Positions 12,606-51,800 are shown, counted from the stretch's first letter. The stretch: DNA of 64,000 nucleotides from Phoebastria nigripes (GCA_035582835.1 JAYKAV010003066.1:1236122-1300121); one strand, 5' to 3'. The notes: generated from the sequence alone by a model not told the origin. Made by a program: numbers and translations.

Positions 12606-15600
12606 AAAAGGTTGTGGACTATTTAGATGCCTGTGTGTGACCTGTATAACAGCTAATCACTGATGTCTTCTGCAGCAGAGCATGCAAAGGCTACTTATCA
12701 TTCTTCCATGATCTAAGTATTCAGACCGTCTAGTTTCACAGAACACTGGCAAAAAGGAATCAACATTTTTCTGTCCTTGAAGAGTGGTTGATAGTGATAA
12801 ATTAATGCCTGAGGTAACAGGTGCTATGCATTATAAATCATATCACAATAAATAATCAAAAGAGCTTATTTGGGTGTAGGGGAAATAGAATATATCTGCC
12901 ATATTATGTGTCTAGAACTAGATATAGACAGGCAGTGCATTCTTACCCTGTTTATATTGCTATATTTACTGGAATATGCACTAGGAAGCCTACCCAATAC
13001 ATAATAAGGGCATGAGCTCTCTTTGCTTTTCATTATCACAGAGGTGTATAGAGGTTGCTTGCAGAAGAATGACTTCTGCATACAGGAGTCATTGGTTTAA
13101 CTCTGGGTCACGATCTTCACCTGCAACAGTAAGGTTTTTTCCCATCTCTTAAAAACACCCTCCTTATAACAAAACAGGACTTCTGAACTGTATGAGGTTT
13201 TGAGTTCAATGGGGAGAAATTAAACTGGCATGCCTTTTCAGCTCATCCTCCAACCCATACTGCTGGGCATTTACGTGCGTTATCTTTTTGTTCATGGATA
13301 ATGGATTAGTGATCTGAAATTACATAATATGGAGGCAGTCAGCTGTTGTTGCTTTACGCTGCAAAGCAGAAACCCATCCTTTTCAGCCCATCTTACCTCT
13401 GTCATTTCTTTTTATTAATGCCATCAGACCAGGACCATCAGATATCAAACACTATGTAGAGGGCACTTCCTGACTGCAACCTAAGATAAGAGAGAGTCTG
13501 CAAAGTCCGGCAAGTTTCTCTAAGGAAAAACTGGGATGATACTGGTCAGGCTAGGAAGCTGGGATTAGGTGGGAAAGGTCTTGCAAGGTAGTTCGTATTA
13601 ATCATGCCTGGGAGGAACTTTCCACAAAGTCGCCCAAAAGGCTAGTGACGGAGTTGGGGATAGGTTTAACTGTAGACACATAGTTAAGTGCTCTCTCCAG
13701 TAGGGCCTGCTGATATAAAACAAAAGGAAAAAGCCCTAATGCTATTTTTACAGTGTCCCTGACATGGGCTGTAGAAGTCCTTGCGGCAAAACCTTGAGTT
13801 GTCCAGAGCTTTGTATGAATCTCTTAAGTCTTTTATTTTAAGTAAGCATTTCCAAGGACTTAAAGGGTCTTTTCAGATTGAAAGCTGGGTTTTATCAGAG
13901 TGTAAAGAAGAACAATTATCTTTTAAGAAAAAAAGAGAAAGTACATCAGAAAGGAAAGAAAAGGTCTTGTTGATAATTTTCTCCCTGACCCACTCATTTC
14001 CTTAGGGGGTGGGTCTTAAATTTTATTCCAACTCTAATAACTTTCTGTTTGCAGCAAATTCCATGTGTGTCCTCTAACTCCCATAAACATTCATCTAATT
14101 TACATCACAACTATTTGAGGCCTTGTCCTGTACCTGCCCCTGCCCTTACCAGTGGTCTCCTATTCCCTGCTGTGCTGCAGAGTCTCTGCTTTCTCACTTT
14201 GCCTCCCAGCCTTTCTCACCTTGCCTTCTTGAAGCCCCTCTTGCTGCTGGCGTGCTCCTTTGCTCCGAAAGAAGGCACAATTTTTCCTCTGTCCAGAGGA
14301 AAAGCCTGAGACTGTTTGTGACAATCAGGACAAGGTAAAACAGTAGCCTTTCCACTCTGCTGTGAAAAGGCAGCATTTTAAAGGAATATGATACTGTAAT
14401 GTAACTATGATTGTTTTATTATCTTTTTTTATTGCTAGGACACACCTAGATTGTGTGGCATTTGTTGTGATGAGTAAGACAACAAACTTCCAGGGATGAT
14501 CAAAGTGGATCTGTAGCTGTGTAAAGACATTTTATGGGTTAGTCAAGTTAAAATCACTGTACCTTAGCACATATGCTAATGTAAGTAACCATTTTTTTCC
14601 CCTGTTCAGTCTGGTCTTCCAGCATTAGGTTAAAAAGCTCAGACCAAGATAATGAGTGTTTCCTAAAGAAGTGCTGTCAGGACCTGAAAAGAAATCTTTT
14701 CTAAAAGCAAAAATATAAATTGGCTTCTCCACACCAAAAGCAGGATTGATACTGTGCTCTGAAGAAGACAGTCTGTAGTTGATCANCTGCTTGCCAGAGA
14801 GGTAAAGAGCCACTTCTAAGCAAGGGTGGTCATGTTTTCTTCAGAGTTTGGATCGTTGAAGTGAGTTTGGCTTAAGATTGTGTGGTAAGAAATGTGCTTA
14901 TATTTGAGGTAAAGTCACTGCAACAGGTTAAAATCTTTAACGTTCTTACATGAAAATTCAGAAACTTCTGTTTAACTTCTTGTCGCAAATTCCTTATCAT
15001 ATTTAGGATAGCAGAGTCAATCATAACTTTAACCTTATATGAGCCAAATTTGCTGTAAATACTAAGAACATTATTACACAATGCCAGAGAAATTAACCTT
15101 AAGTACACCTTAAGCATTCATCTGATCCAGTAATTCCCCAAAACAGAACACCGATTAACATTGTTTATAATAGTTTCACATTCATCTTCATTCTACGCTT
15201 GCTGGCTGCAGCTATTTCAGAGACGTTACTGAGCTGAAATACAGTCACACACCTGAAATTCATTGGTTACTTGGTAAGATTCAACTCATCTAAACTTTGA
15301 CAACTGTAGAATAAATGTTTACATCAAAGCTTGTCACTTCAGGTTCTCTTTATAGTTTAGAGACACTATAGCCTATAGTTTGAGGGTGCAACCCATCTTA
15401 ATTATTTTAGATGCTTGCTTTAGCACAAGATGAATCACACTGCAGACACCTGTATTTGCACAGGTACATCCCAGTGTGCTGGAAGCACTGCATGTGAATG
15501 AAAAATTGAGAAAAAAAAAAAGAAGGAAAAATTGAAACAAAGACGACATCCCACAGAAGCTCTCGGGTGGTTTGTTTTTTATGTTTCTGTGTTTTGTTTC

Positions 15601-16608
15601 ATTATTTTGCACAATGGAAGGAATATGGGTATTTTAGGCAGATCTGAGTTTGTGCTTTGTCAAGTTAAACCTAAGAAGCCAAGGTTTCTCCTCAAGCCTT
15701 TCAGACAGCGACATGTTTAGATGCAGCAATGCCTGTTGGAGTGTGCTTCACGCTATGTTAACTCCTGCACATATAGTGCAGGGAGTAAAAAGACAGTAAA
15801 GTGAAACTCAGAACATCAGTTCCTCCCAACCGTCTGGCAACTCAAAGCTTTTGTTGCAGTTTCTGGAGCCTTTCTCTCCTTTAATCGTTGATGGAACGAG
15901 AACATATTCATCGTGTTGAAACCAACAAATGAATCTGAATAAACAAAATCCCAAACTGTTTTTAAAGTAGGGAAGTGTTTCTTCCCTTTAGAAAATGTTT
16001 GATCTGTATGAAATACTCCGAAAGTCTTAGCTTAGTCACCAGGGTCTGGGGGAAATGCAACTTGGTGCTCTGTTTTTTGTAGAAGCTAGCAGTTCTGCTG
16101 GCAGTCTCACCAGTGCAGCCTAAGATTGGATGAACATAATTATCCTGTCCTGCAGTGAAAGCTTCCAGTTAAGATCTCTGATACTGTGGTGTAGTACTGC
16201 TAATTTAGGATCGCAAAATGAAAACACGTTAATGAGAGAGTATTGCTACTGTGGGATTACTCACCAGTCTCACAGTCTGTACCAGCTCTCAGTACATATA
16301 TGATAACTTAGTTTATCCAAGGAGTTGGTAGGAGTTTGGCATTTTCGTAGTACCTACAAGGTGAAATATTGAACCAAAACTATATTGACAAAGGAAGAAT
16401 GGTTTCTGCTTCAAAAGTTTCCAAAGTGTGATGCAGAGAAGCAGTATCCTACGGGAGTGCAAAGATTCCTTCTTGTATGTTACCTAGACACTCCCATACC
16501 ACAGGAATGTGCCTGCTAGCCCTTGGCTAACTCATTTAATTACAGATTTATAAGGCAATATATGATTTAATCAAAGAAATGGCTAATACAACTGTTTGAC
16601 CTCTTTCT

Positions 16609-18859
16609 TTTATTAGCATATTTTATGTTCATACTTTACAATATAATAAGTTATATATACAGCATTAAAAAAAATTAATAGAAAGTAAGCTTTGGCAAGA
16701 TCTACAGGAAATTTTTTCATTCCTGTACATCTTTTGTNTAACAATAAAAATACTGTATACTAAATAAAATAATGTTAAATAGTCTGTGTTCACATTGGCA
16801 CCATCAATTTCAAGACCCTAACTTTTCATGGCCCAATAAACATAAAAAAGAGGATTCCTGTATCTTCTTTTAAACAAATAAATGGTGTGTACTATTAAAT
16901 GACACATGAAATATAGGAGGCAGTCCACTGAATAACACTGTAGTTACACACTGGCACAAGAAAAATAGAATCTTCCCGTTTTCTTTTTTTTTTCTTTCCC
17001 TTTTTTATTCTAGTAGCAATAGTACTAAACTGCAAATTCAGGGTCTTGAAAATCTTACTGAAGATTGCTGAGTTGTCAGCAGATCTAGAAATCTTATTGA
17101 AGCCTGTTGAAATCTGTATGAATTTGTTACTGATTTCAAGACAGCAGGAAATTCACCTCTAAATGAAACATCAATTAGCTAGTTGAATGTTCAAATAAAT
17201 GCAGCTTGCTGCTTCATTAAAAGAAAAGTAAAAATTCTCATCAAATTTGGCACATGCAAATTAATGAAGAGTGTGTTATGATATGAAAGAAATGGTGAAA
17301 GAATAATAATGAGAGGGATAGGTTTTATGCTGCAGTATGTACTTCCTCTGCTGTACAAATCAAGTGCCGAAAAGATACTAAATATAGATGTTGAAGGGTG
17401 ATACTAAACATTCCGCACAATTATGATACTATCATAGATAAGATCTAGTTACTAAGTGATGGAATACTGGTTGTTAACTTCAGGGTAATAGTTAATATTT
17501 TTTATAGCATTTTGTTCAGTCATGCATTTTGGAATTCAAAAAGTATTGCTTTGTAACTGACACATCTCTTAATTTAGTGGTTGCACTTGTTGAAATCTGT
17601 CATCACTCATTTTAGCTATAAATTAAGCAAATAGGTTTGGTTACAGCTACTGATTTGTGGTCTGAACAAGTTTTAGAGAACTTTTAACCGTGAAAATCAG
17701 AGATTAGTTAAAAGGAAAAAAATAAGGTCAATTTTTGTTGTACACAAACTCACAATAATGCTTTACCTTCCAGACGAGTTGGTTTTCACCTGTGGATTCT
17801 GTGCTCGTGGTCTTGGTCTACGTTTACAAGAGTACAGCATTTAAAAAACACTTTTTCCTCTGCATTTCAAGTGTATCTAAAGAAATCTACTCTTTTTGCT
17901 CTTAGTGTCACACGTGCACCACTGTTGTCTGAAATTCCTCTGCTTGGGTATAATTTGATATATAGATGTCACTACTGGAAAAATACATTTTTCAGGGTAG
18001 TGGACAAGCTGGTTTCGTTGCTTCTTATTTTGTAATGGCAAAGAAGAGAAGAACTTGTTGCTCTCAACTTACAAGGAGTGACTGCCAACTTTTACTGCCC
18101 ACTTGCCAACCAGCTTGTCCTCAGCAAGTCAGCAGTTTGAATTTACAATTTCTGAAAATTCTGTCAGTGTGGAGCAAGAGTGCATTTACGTGCATTATGT
18201 ACAGCGTTTTGAAGCACTTCAATCTGTAAATTATGTTGACTCTTTTTTCATATAGTATAGTTAGTTAATCTGAGGACTGTGTATATACACCTATGCACAT
18301 ACTTCCAGATTCAACAAACCCATAGCAAGTATAGAAAATGAAACTGGTTACATATTAAATGTGTTAGAGCCGATAGAAATGTATGTGCCTCATGTAATAA
18401 TTGATACTGTAGCTGTGGTACTGCTTTTGACTGTAACTATTAAACCGTTGAACGAAGCCCTAAGAGACAGGAATATTTTCAGAGAGCAATTCAATCTCTT
18501 TCTTGAAGGCCAGGCAGGAAGGGTGTCAGCAGGGTTATCTGCACATATACTCATACACAGACTGCAAAATGGAAGTTTGTGTGTCCACTTAAACAGTTAT
18601 TATCAGTAACTGTTTAACATGATCGTTTTGTTTAATGACATGTTTCATACCAAGCTTCTTGGGAGATTTCTGCTCTTGTTTTGGTAGATGTGTAACTTCA
18701 CTTTTTTTAGAAGTCAAAGAGAATAGCTTCCCGTTGGTTAACGGGAGCGATTATGTTGAAGAAACATCAATGGTCTTTTGTCCAAAGTCTTTGACGTGGT
18801 GCTTGCTGGAATCATGGTTCTTGCAGGTGATGTGGAAGCACGGGTCCCAGGCAGGCATG
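16609..18859 (-). other. EDAR: Probable EDAR 3' UTR (extent uncertain)
   Basis: Downstream of the EDAR stop on the - strand the sequence is non-coding. Candidate signals on that strand are ATTAAA at 18636-18631, AATAAA at 17009-17004 and AATAAA at 16614-16609. Human EDAR has a 3' UTR of a couple of kilobases, so one of the two distal sites is more likely than the proximal one. This is inference; cDNA or 3'-end reads would decide it. Confidence 0.4.
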
Positions 18860-44129
<25,270 letters not shown>

Positions 44130-47100
44130 GCTCTCTTGATATTTTACCTGAAAAGATAGAATTGGTGATTGTTTATGAACATGAGTAAATATTTGTGTGT
44201 GTTGCCAAAATAAGAACAGAAGGGCTCATAAGCAGAACAAAAGTTACATGGGAGCGATGCCCGGAGGTCTAAACAAAGAGAGGGGGAGACGTGCACGTGC
44301 ACTCACACACACGCACACACTACACACCCTTACTGCACATTTCTTTCCTCTCTTTGAGAAGACCAATGGCATGAGGGTGCCAGGTCTTGCAACCTTTATA
44401 AAAATCTGTCAAAGATGAGGAACCTGTTCTGAGCCCCGGCACTTCATGGCTTGCTGAGAAATCCTCCCACGGAGGAACCGAGGGCTACATCTCGACTGCT
44501 GAATGAAAGAGGGACTGGCATCAGTAGCCTGGCTTGTGTCCACACCGCTTAATGCTTGACCCCGCTAGACCAGATTAGTCTCGGAAAGATCTAGATGGAG
44601 CAGCCAAAAGCAGAGCCAGGGAGCAAAGTGACAGCAAGCAGCGTGGGCAGCTGGCACGCCGGGGCTGCACCGTCCTCGCCAGCTCTTGCGGATCCACTGA
44701 GAAAGCCCAGAGCTGCCTTCTATAGGAAGCGTCAGCTGATTTTTGTTCTCGAAAAGCAAACTGCAGATTTAAGAGGTTAAACTCAAGGAAGCCAAACTTT
44801 ATATTTGAAGTGCTATTACAATGGGTGGGGAAAAGAAAGGCTGCAATCTCTGTTATAAACACACGTGCTAATTTATTTCATTTCTTCAAATGAATAATTT
44901 TGAATAAGAGCTAATGTTACATATTCATGTACTGTATTTCTTTCTAAGGGGAAAAAAGAGACAGGAAAAGGAGGCACAAATTGTTTCGTTAGCATGATAC
45001 AACATACTTAATGGTAGTGTTACAGCACATAGTATGCCCTAGGGATTTTACAGCTTCAAATTGCAAATGTTTGAGGTACAGTTGCAACACTTTGGTCCTA
45101 GCAGATGTAAACTACGCTTTAAATTTTCCAGGTCTCAGACACTGCAAGTCTCCCAGAAGAGTACAATTACTGCTTTGTGCCACATTCGAGCATACAACCT
45201 ACATGAGAGCAGCGCTCTAGTATTTGAGATAGCCACTAACATTTACATTTTTAAACACTAAGTAGATTAAGCAAAGATTATATCACTCCCGCATCAAGCT
45301 ATGAACTTGCTTTATACGTTCCTTCCAGCAATTGGGCTAGCTGAGACAAGTAACTGGGTGGGTGGGTGGACAACCTGAATTATGAATATATTCGTTTCTG
45401 CAGGAAATTGCACTTTGAAACCTAGAAACAAAAGAGAATCAGAGATGAATTGTCCTAAATCTGGAGGTAAGAGATGGAAAATAGTCATGCAATTGTATAA
45501 ACTGTCAAACATTTGAGTTGGACGAAGGCTTTGGCTATGACAGTGCAGTTGCTTGGAAAAGTTCCAAGGATATAGTCTTAACACATATGTCTGTTAAACT
45601 GAATCCTAGTTATAAAAGAGCTTGTTAGACTCTAAATATTAATATTATTAAGGCTGTGTCCCCACTGATACTGCAAAACGATCGTATTTATTATAAATCG
45701 GGTCTGAGGCTGCTCAGGACCAAAAGTTTCGCTGGTAAAGCTTGAATCTGTAACTTTACAGTAAGAATATATCTTACAGTAAAAACATGCTTCAGTTGCT
45801 TTCAAGCCACCCAGATGTTTGCTGTTTGAGGTACTTGTATGCAATCATAGCCAGATTTGAAAAATGGAAATGAAGAAGTGTAGCCCATTAACGTATAATA
45901 CAACCTTCTCCATCCATTTCGCATTTATTTACATGAAATTGAAAGTGTCAAGTTATACATACATACACAAGATATTTTTCTGTCTCTCAATATAAATATG
46001 CATGTGGAGTTATGTTTTGTATGTAAACAGAATTTTTTTCCCCCTGCATTCCATCATTATACGTAGCAATATGTCAAACATATGGGAAATACTTTTTTAA
46101 CTGGCAAAAGCCAGTTCAAAGTGCTGAATATGGCCAGATTAGAACTCCAGGGGAGACTTTTTCCGCAAATTGGAATACCAAAAAGTTAAATTTAATTATT
46201 CATCCCTCTGTTCAAGTACACTGCCATAAACTGGAAGTGGTATTTTCTGTTGTTTTTTTTTCCTCCTTTGGAGTTAAAAACCAAAACGCTTACTTTATTT
46301 TTATAACGCAGGAGTCGGGGAACGAGGTTTCTGGCAGTAGGGCCATAGTAGCTCCTCAGCAGGGATGATACCTGACAGTATCTACCAAGACATACCAGGC
46401 TGCTCTTGGGCTTGCTGTCAATTTTCAAGCATGTTAATTCATACCTGCACTGTATTATCTGTCACNCATTAATCCCATCCACACAACAAGGGATCTTCTA
46501 GTGCTAAGATCGCTTTTGTCTCTAGCTGACATCTGTGAAGACATGCAAAGCCTGGACAATCAGCCAGCTTCTGCCAACAAGCAGGAAAAAGAGTGGCCAG
46601 TTATTATGGCCCCTAATCATTAAAAGCAATTGGTTCTTAATGGGTTAACAGGTATTGCACCTTTGCTCGTATTCTGCCATGCTTTGACTAAAGCAAATGA
46701 CTCTCTCCTGGGAGATGGCAGGCAACGGCGAGTGGGAAGGAGCTGGAGGTGTGTTTTTGCTGGGACCACGTGATTGCTCCTAAGCAATTTGGGATCTCTG
46801 GCAGCTCGTCTGCCGAGCCCTCCACAGATCCTGACTTGTGTTTTTGTTTAGGCCGTGTGGGTGTCCCAAAGAGGAGGTGTAAAACACAGACCTGTGTCTT
46901 TGTGGATCAGGTGTGCAACACGCAGCAAGCCTCATCATGACTAGAGGGGGTTGCTAATTACAGCCATATTTGCCTTTCAGGGCATATTAGTTAATAGCTG
47001 TTAGGAATATACACATAAGCTGACAGCAAAAGGAAGACTATTTTCCCAGTGGCAACCGCAGCAAGAAATGCTAGAGACTTGCTGTCTCAGCTTCTCTCCT

Positions 47101-47239
47101 GTAGACTGCAAGGCACAAATTTGGCCTGGGGGAATAGGAAAAGAGATGCTTGGGACTCTATTACTCAAATATTTCTCCACCCAGACAAAAGGCCCTTCTA
47201 TATAGTTTTTGCAGCTTCTTACCAAGAACTGGCAGATAC

Positions 47240-47263
47240 AAATAAATAAATAAATAAATAAAT
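47240..47263. repeat. (AAAT)n microsatellite
   Basis: Six perfect AAAT/AATA units in EDAR intron 1 or flank. Confidence 0.9.
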
Positions 47264-48999
47264 CCCCAGGCAGAAAATACTTAGTTCATGCTGTCCAAAG
47301 GAGAAAAAGCATCATTCACAGTAGGCAGCCTTTGAATCCGATAATTTACTTAGATGATAAGGTAGCACTGCCACGGTACTTACAGCATCCGTGAGTAAAT
47401 GGAGTAAACATAGGGAACGTGCAAACAATGAGGTTACCCTAGCTGGTGGTCTAAGCTAAAGCTCACAGCTTTTGATGGATGATCTTAGCTGTTATTTTAA
47501 TTCTGTGGCTTCAGTATTAACACAGCACAAAAGATAATTTCCTATCATAGACTTTTTGGTTTTAAAAAGAAGTTTGAAAAAAGGAGGAAAACAAATACAT
47601 GGATTGAAGTACAGAAATACGTGTTTCTTAATGCTGTAGAGGGGGGGGAGTTGGTGCCTGCATTTCTTTAATTTCATCACTGATGCAGATATACTTCAAG
47701 GACACAAAACTTGACTTTGTGAGAGGGAAAGGCACAGCCGCTGTGTCAGACAACTTCACCATTTTGAGATTTCTATACGCATTTCTCTTCTGGGGTTTTC
47801 TAAGAAGCAGTTTGCTTAGCAGGTCTGCGGTTACAAATGTAATTCCTGAGTAGCTGGCAGATCGGTATCGATCACGAATCCACATCCAAGATCTCCACTA
47901 CTTGCAACAACAGCAGCGATGGACAGCAGAATGCGATACAAAAGGTTTCATCTAAATAAACGTGGGCAGGTTGTATGTACTTCACAGGTGCCACCAACAA
48001 ACCCAGCGCTTGCCCCGAGTTCCTGGGGTTTACGAGAGGAACCTCGCAAACCGCCTTTTCCACAGATTATCACAGTTTTTTGCATGGGCTCAGTAGATAA
48101 TCTCTGTATGCTCCTGGTGCTGCTAAATCCTTCTTAGCTGCAATAAGCATATAATCCTCACTGCAAGGTCTCCCAGGTTTCAGAGTTCAGCAGCACAGTT
48201 CAGTCTGGCTCCGGCCTTGTGAAAAAAGATGCAGTCTGAGTTTTTCTTTCAGGAGGAAAGAGGATTCCCTGAGCCCATCGCTGAACGACAATGACGGCAG
48301 CGCAAGCTCGGGGAGGGTATAAACTTAGAGAACTATAAGCAAATGGAAACATAGAGGTGATGAAGAAAACTATTTTGTAGCCTTGGTTACAGTTTGTATT
48401 GTTGTGAAAAAATATTGCACAGAACAATATTACATTTGTAGGACAACGCGAACTACACTGTTTCCCATATCTGTTTTTTATCACTTTGACCTTGCAAATA
48501 CACCTTAAAAATTACCTCAGAGAGAGATGTAAGAAGTGTTAAAATGATGCAACTCTCTTCTTCCTTTTACCTGAAACATCAAAAGGAAGTGAGAACAGCT
48601 CAAGCTACACATAAAACTTTAACTGCCCCTGTGATCTGGCAACTCCGTCAGAAAAATAATTCATTGCTTGGGCACAGAAACAAGATTTTTTCCAGTGGGA
48701 GCTGCGTTGACAAGAGGGTACATAAAAGATTCTTTAATTTGTTAATGGGGGCACCGCACACTGAGGATGTGGGGGCAATCAAGCCTAATGAAGAGTTATC
48801 TGTCTCTTACAGACTTGCTTATCTGGAAACTATATCTGGAAGTCCGTATTGGAACCTGCTTTCTCACCTTACATAAAGACACATGTTGGCTCTCGTGGCT
48901 CTCATCAGCTTTCTGAAAAGGTTTTCAGGAAAAAAAAAGAGGCTACGATGCAGGAAAAAAGCAAGAAAGAAGGAAAGGCTCTTTTCCACACGCTTTGCA

Positions 49000-49340
49000 C
49001 GGCTGGCATGCGTTCCTGCGGAAACAGGGCCACTAACGAGGTGCGGGGGCTGAGGGGACCGTGAGGTCTCCCTGCCCGGCCCCAGGGCACCCACAGGTGG
49101 CTGGTGCCGAGCCAGCTGCCCCCCGGCCCCCTTGCTACCGGCATGGCCCCAATTCGGCTTCCCTCTAGGCTGACGTTGGTCTTATCTGCCAGCAGCATCC
49201 CTCCAAAACCCAACCCTGCTGGGCCAGGGCTGCTGGAGGAGCACAGTGGTCTCCATCCCCACCCCGAAGTCCTCCCAGGGCACATGGCTCGCAGGCAAAC
49301 CTCCCTCCCTGCCGCCCCAGCAACCCGAGCCGCTCGGGCA
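49000..49340. promoter_or_regulatory. GC-rich CpG-bearing cluster, possible first-exon or promoter region
   Basis: Compared with its AT-rich surroundings this stretch is GC-rich and holds repeated CpGs. About 130 bp to the left on the - strand is a strong donor, AAG|GTGAGA, at 48868/48867. A transcript starting in this cluster and splicing at that donor would have the right orientation to be EDAR exon 1. There is no direct evidence that it is transcribed. Confidence 0.25.
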
Positions 49341-51439
49341 GGTGAGCAGGGAGTGAGTATGGGATGGCTTTTTGGGCAGGAAAAAGGTAATTCGTTGATC
49401 CCGCAACCTGCCATTGCAATGCATCCATCTCAGTGACGTTCCTGCTAGAAAGGCTGATATGTTGGTGGGGAAGTGATGCTGTAGGGAAAAGGCACTCATG
49501 ACCTCCTGCCATGGAGGCTGTTGTGGTTGGTGCTGCTTTATACAAACAAGAAGATACTCATTAGGGCAAAAATGTGAGCAGGGACTTGTACCTCCCCCAG
49601 TCAAAAGGCTGCCCTGACCCTTAGGCTAAGTCACATGATCTCTTTTGTTTTCTATAATTAAAAAAAATAAATTAAAAAGAATCTGGGATTTGTTCTGACG
49701 CACAATTAAAAAAATCAGAAACCTCATATTTGTAATGGGGAAAAAAATCTTGACTTTTTTGGCCGATCCCCATAAGGATTTTCCTCAGTGGGAGAGGCTT
49801 GCTTTCCACCTCTCTGAAAATAAAATTTTTCTAAGGTGATTTACGTGAAGACTTCCCTGTTATTTTCAGCCCCTCCTAATGTCCGCCGGGAAGTGCTACA
49901 ACTGACATCTTATTCCTTCTGGTTTGCTTGCTTACTTGTTTGTTTTAGGAGGGCTTGGGCTTTTCTTTTAAGAAATGCTGGCAATGGTGGCAGTGGGAGC
50001 AGCGTGCTGGAGGCACGTCAGTGCTGCGCCCCATTCCCCCCCGGAGCGCTCCAGCTCCGCTGCCCAGGTGAGCTCACCCCGCTGCCAGCTCGCAGCTGCC
50101 GGAGGGCACCTGAGTTTTCAATGGAAATAGTTGCAAGATGGATCTTACATCACCACGAAAAATTGCAAATGAGCACGTTAGACTCCCCAGCCTAATAATT
50201 CTAAGGTGAAAATGAATGAGCAACAGTACAGTTGCTCACTGTCTACCAGGTCGTCCCAGTGCCGCATCGGCTCTGTGCTTTCTCCATCACCGCTTCCTAA
50301 GAAGTTTCCCCATCTGCCCCTACCTAAGGGAGAGGAAACTTGGTTTTGGCATTTTTCTTCCAGGGGTGAGGTAAAATTGCTGGTATGAAAACAACTCGGG
50401 TTAGATTCAGAAGCTCTCCTTAGTTCCTAAGACAAGTATTACTTTCCATTCAGAGCGGAAAATTAAAAGCTTATTAGGAAAATACAAACCACCAAAGCAA
50501 CGATGATGTTTTTCTACCGTCTTTTCCTTTTTACTGGGCTTTATGCTTTCTAGATGACAGATAACCTAATAAGAACAGTCTGAGTCTTGGCTTGCGTTAT
50601 TAAGATCGATAAGGATTTGAGCTCACACTTTGCTTCCGTTTCTCAGGATCTGATCCTGTGAGCTGCCAAGTACCATCAAATCTCACAGTATTTGGGAAGC
50701 AGAGGATGTTTAGCACTGTGCTGAGACTGACTTCTTTTTAACACAATAACGGTTGATGGACAGGACAGAGGTGGAGAAATTTAGAAATACTTTACAGGAA
50801 GAAATTGAGGTGAAATCCTACAGTGACCATCAACAGAATTTACTGAAATTGTAAATAGAATAGGAATCCCATGGTGACCATCAATAAATAATGGCTGCTC
50901 TTAGCTCTGCGGCACATTTGCATTTCTTCGCTAAAAGCCAGAAAATTATGAGAGAGGTCAACACACAGTTCTGGTTTTTCCACGGTTTACATGAAAACTT
51001 CTGAATTACTGCATCTTACAGGCACAGTGAATAGCAGCTGGGGTGCTGCGGGAGAAGGCTGCGGCAGAGCACGGTGGTACCTCGGGAGGGTGAACCTCCC
51101 CTCAGCAGGTCGCTGCATGGGGAGGGTGTCACTGGGAGGGTCCTGGCCACAAACTTTTGTACCTTGTACAAGTGCATTAAGCAACAGTGCAGCAGTTTCA
51201 CTGTGTTTGGCAAATGTAATGAAGTCAGTATTAGGTGGTGGCCATTTATCCTTTGGTACTTGATTTTAGAGTCCCAGAAAAGCCTCTTGTTTGTCAACAG
51301 GCCTCTGTCTTGCAGACAAAGGGATACATATGCTGCCAAAAAACATTAGGTTTTTTATTATTCTACTTTTTACATAACTCTGTTTGAAGGGGATTTATTA
51401 CTTTTGTCAACTAAAGGCTGGCCGCATTTAAATTCAAAA

Positions 51440-51800
51440 CTACATCCCAAGCTGCCCGGGCCACCATTGTTGGGAAGAGCAGGCAGAGGGAGCGCGGGGA
51501 GGGGAAGCTCTCCGCTGGGAACAGGGGCCACACAGCGAGCGGGCGCCGTGCCGGGGGGTGCCCGAGGGGAGAGGCGGCTGGGGGGCACAGCACAGGGTGC
51601 CCGCAGCACCAGCCAGGGCTTGCGGACCCCTGTGCCCCAAGCAGGGGGATGCGGGGTGGTACATAGGAGCAGCCTCCCCAAGTACCCCATCCACCCACCC
51701 ATCTCGTGGGCGTGGGTCCCCCTGGGGAGACAACGAGGGGGTGGGGCGTAGAGGCCAAAATGCAGCTCCCAGTCCACCGCCAGGCAGAGGAACGTGCCCG
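51440..51800. promoter_or_regulatory. Small CpG-island-like segment
   Basis: By eye this is the most CpG-dense part of the window: roughly two dozen CpGs in about 330 bp at GC content clearly above 60%, including GCGAGCGGGCGCCGTGCCGG. It is a candidate promoter (EDAR or a non-coding transcript). No convincing splice donor was found at its - strand downstream edge. Long overlapping open frames on both strands come from the low stop-codon density of GC-rich DNA. Confidence 0.35.

Larger units (their letters stand above)
7344..16600. other. Intergenic region between convergent CCDC138 and EDAR
   Basis: No gene supported here. Open frames are short and random-looking, none has paired splice sites with a recognisable product, and no tRNA or other RNA gene was seen. 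It contains the simple repeats listed separately and is AT-rich throughout. The borders are uncertain because neither polyadenylation site is fixed by evidence. Confidence 0.6.

Noticed and set aside
49104..49604. Overlapping open frames of 110-169 codons on both strands
   Set aside because: Overlap in several frames and both strands within GC-rich DNA is what low stop density gives. No domain or splice structure supports any of them.
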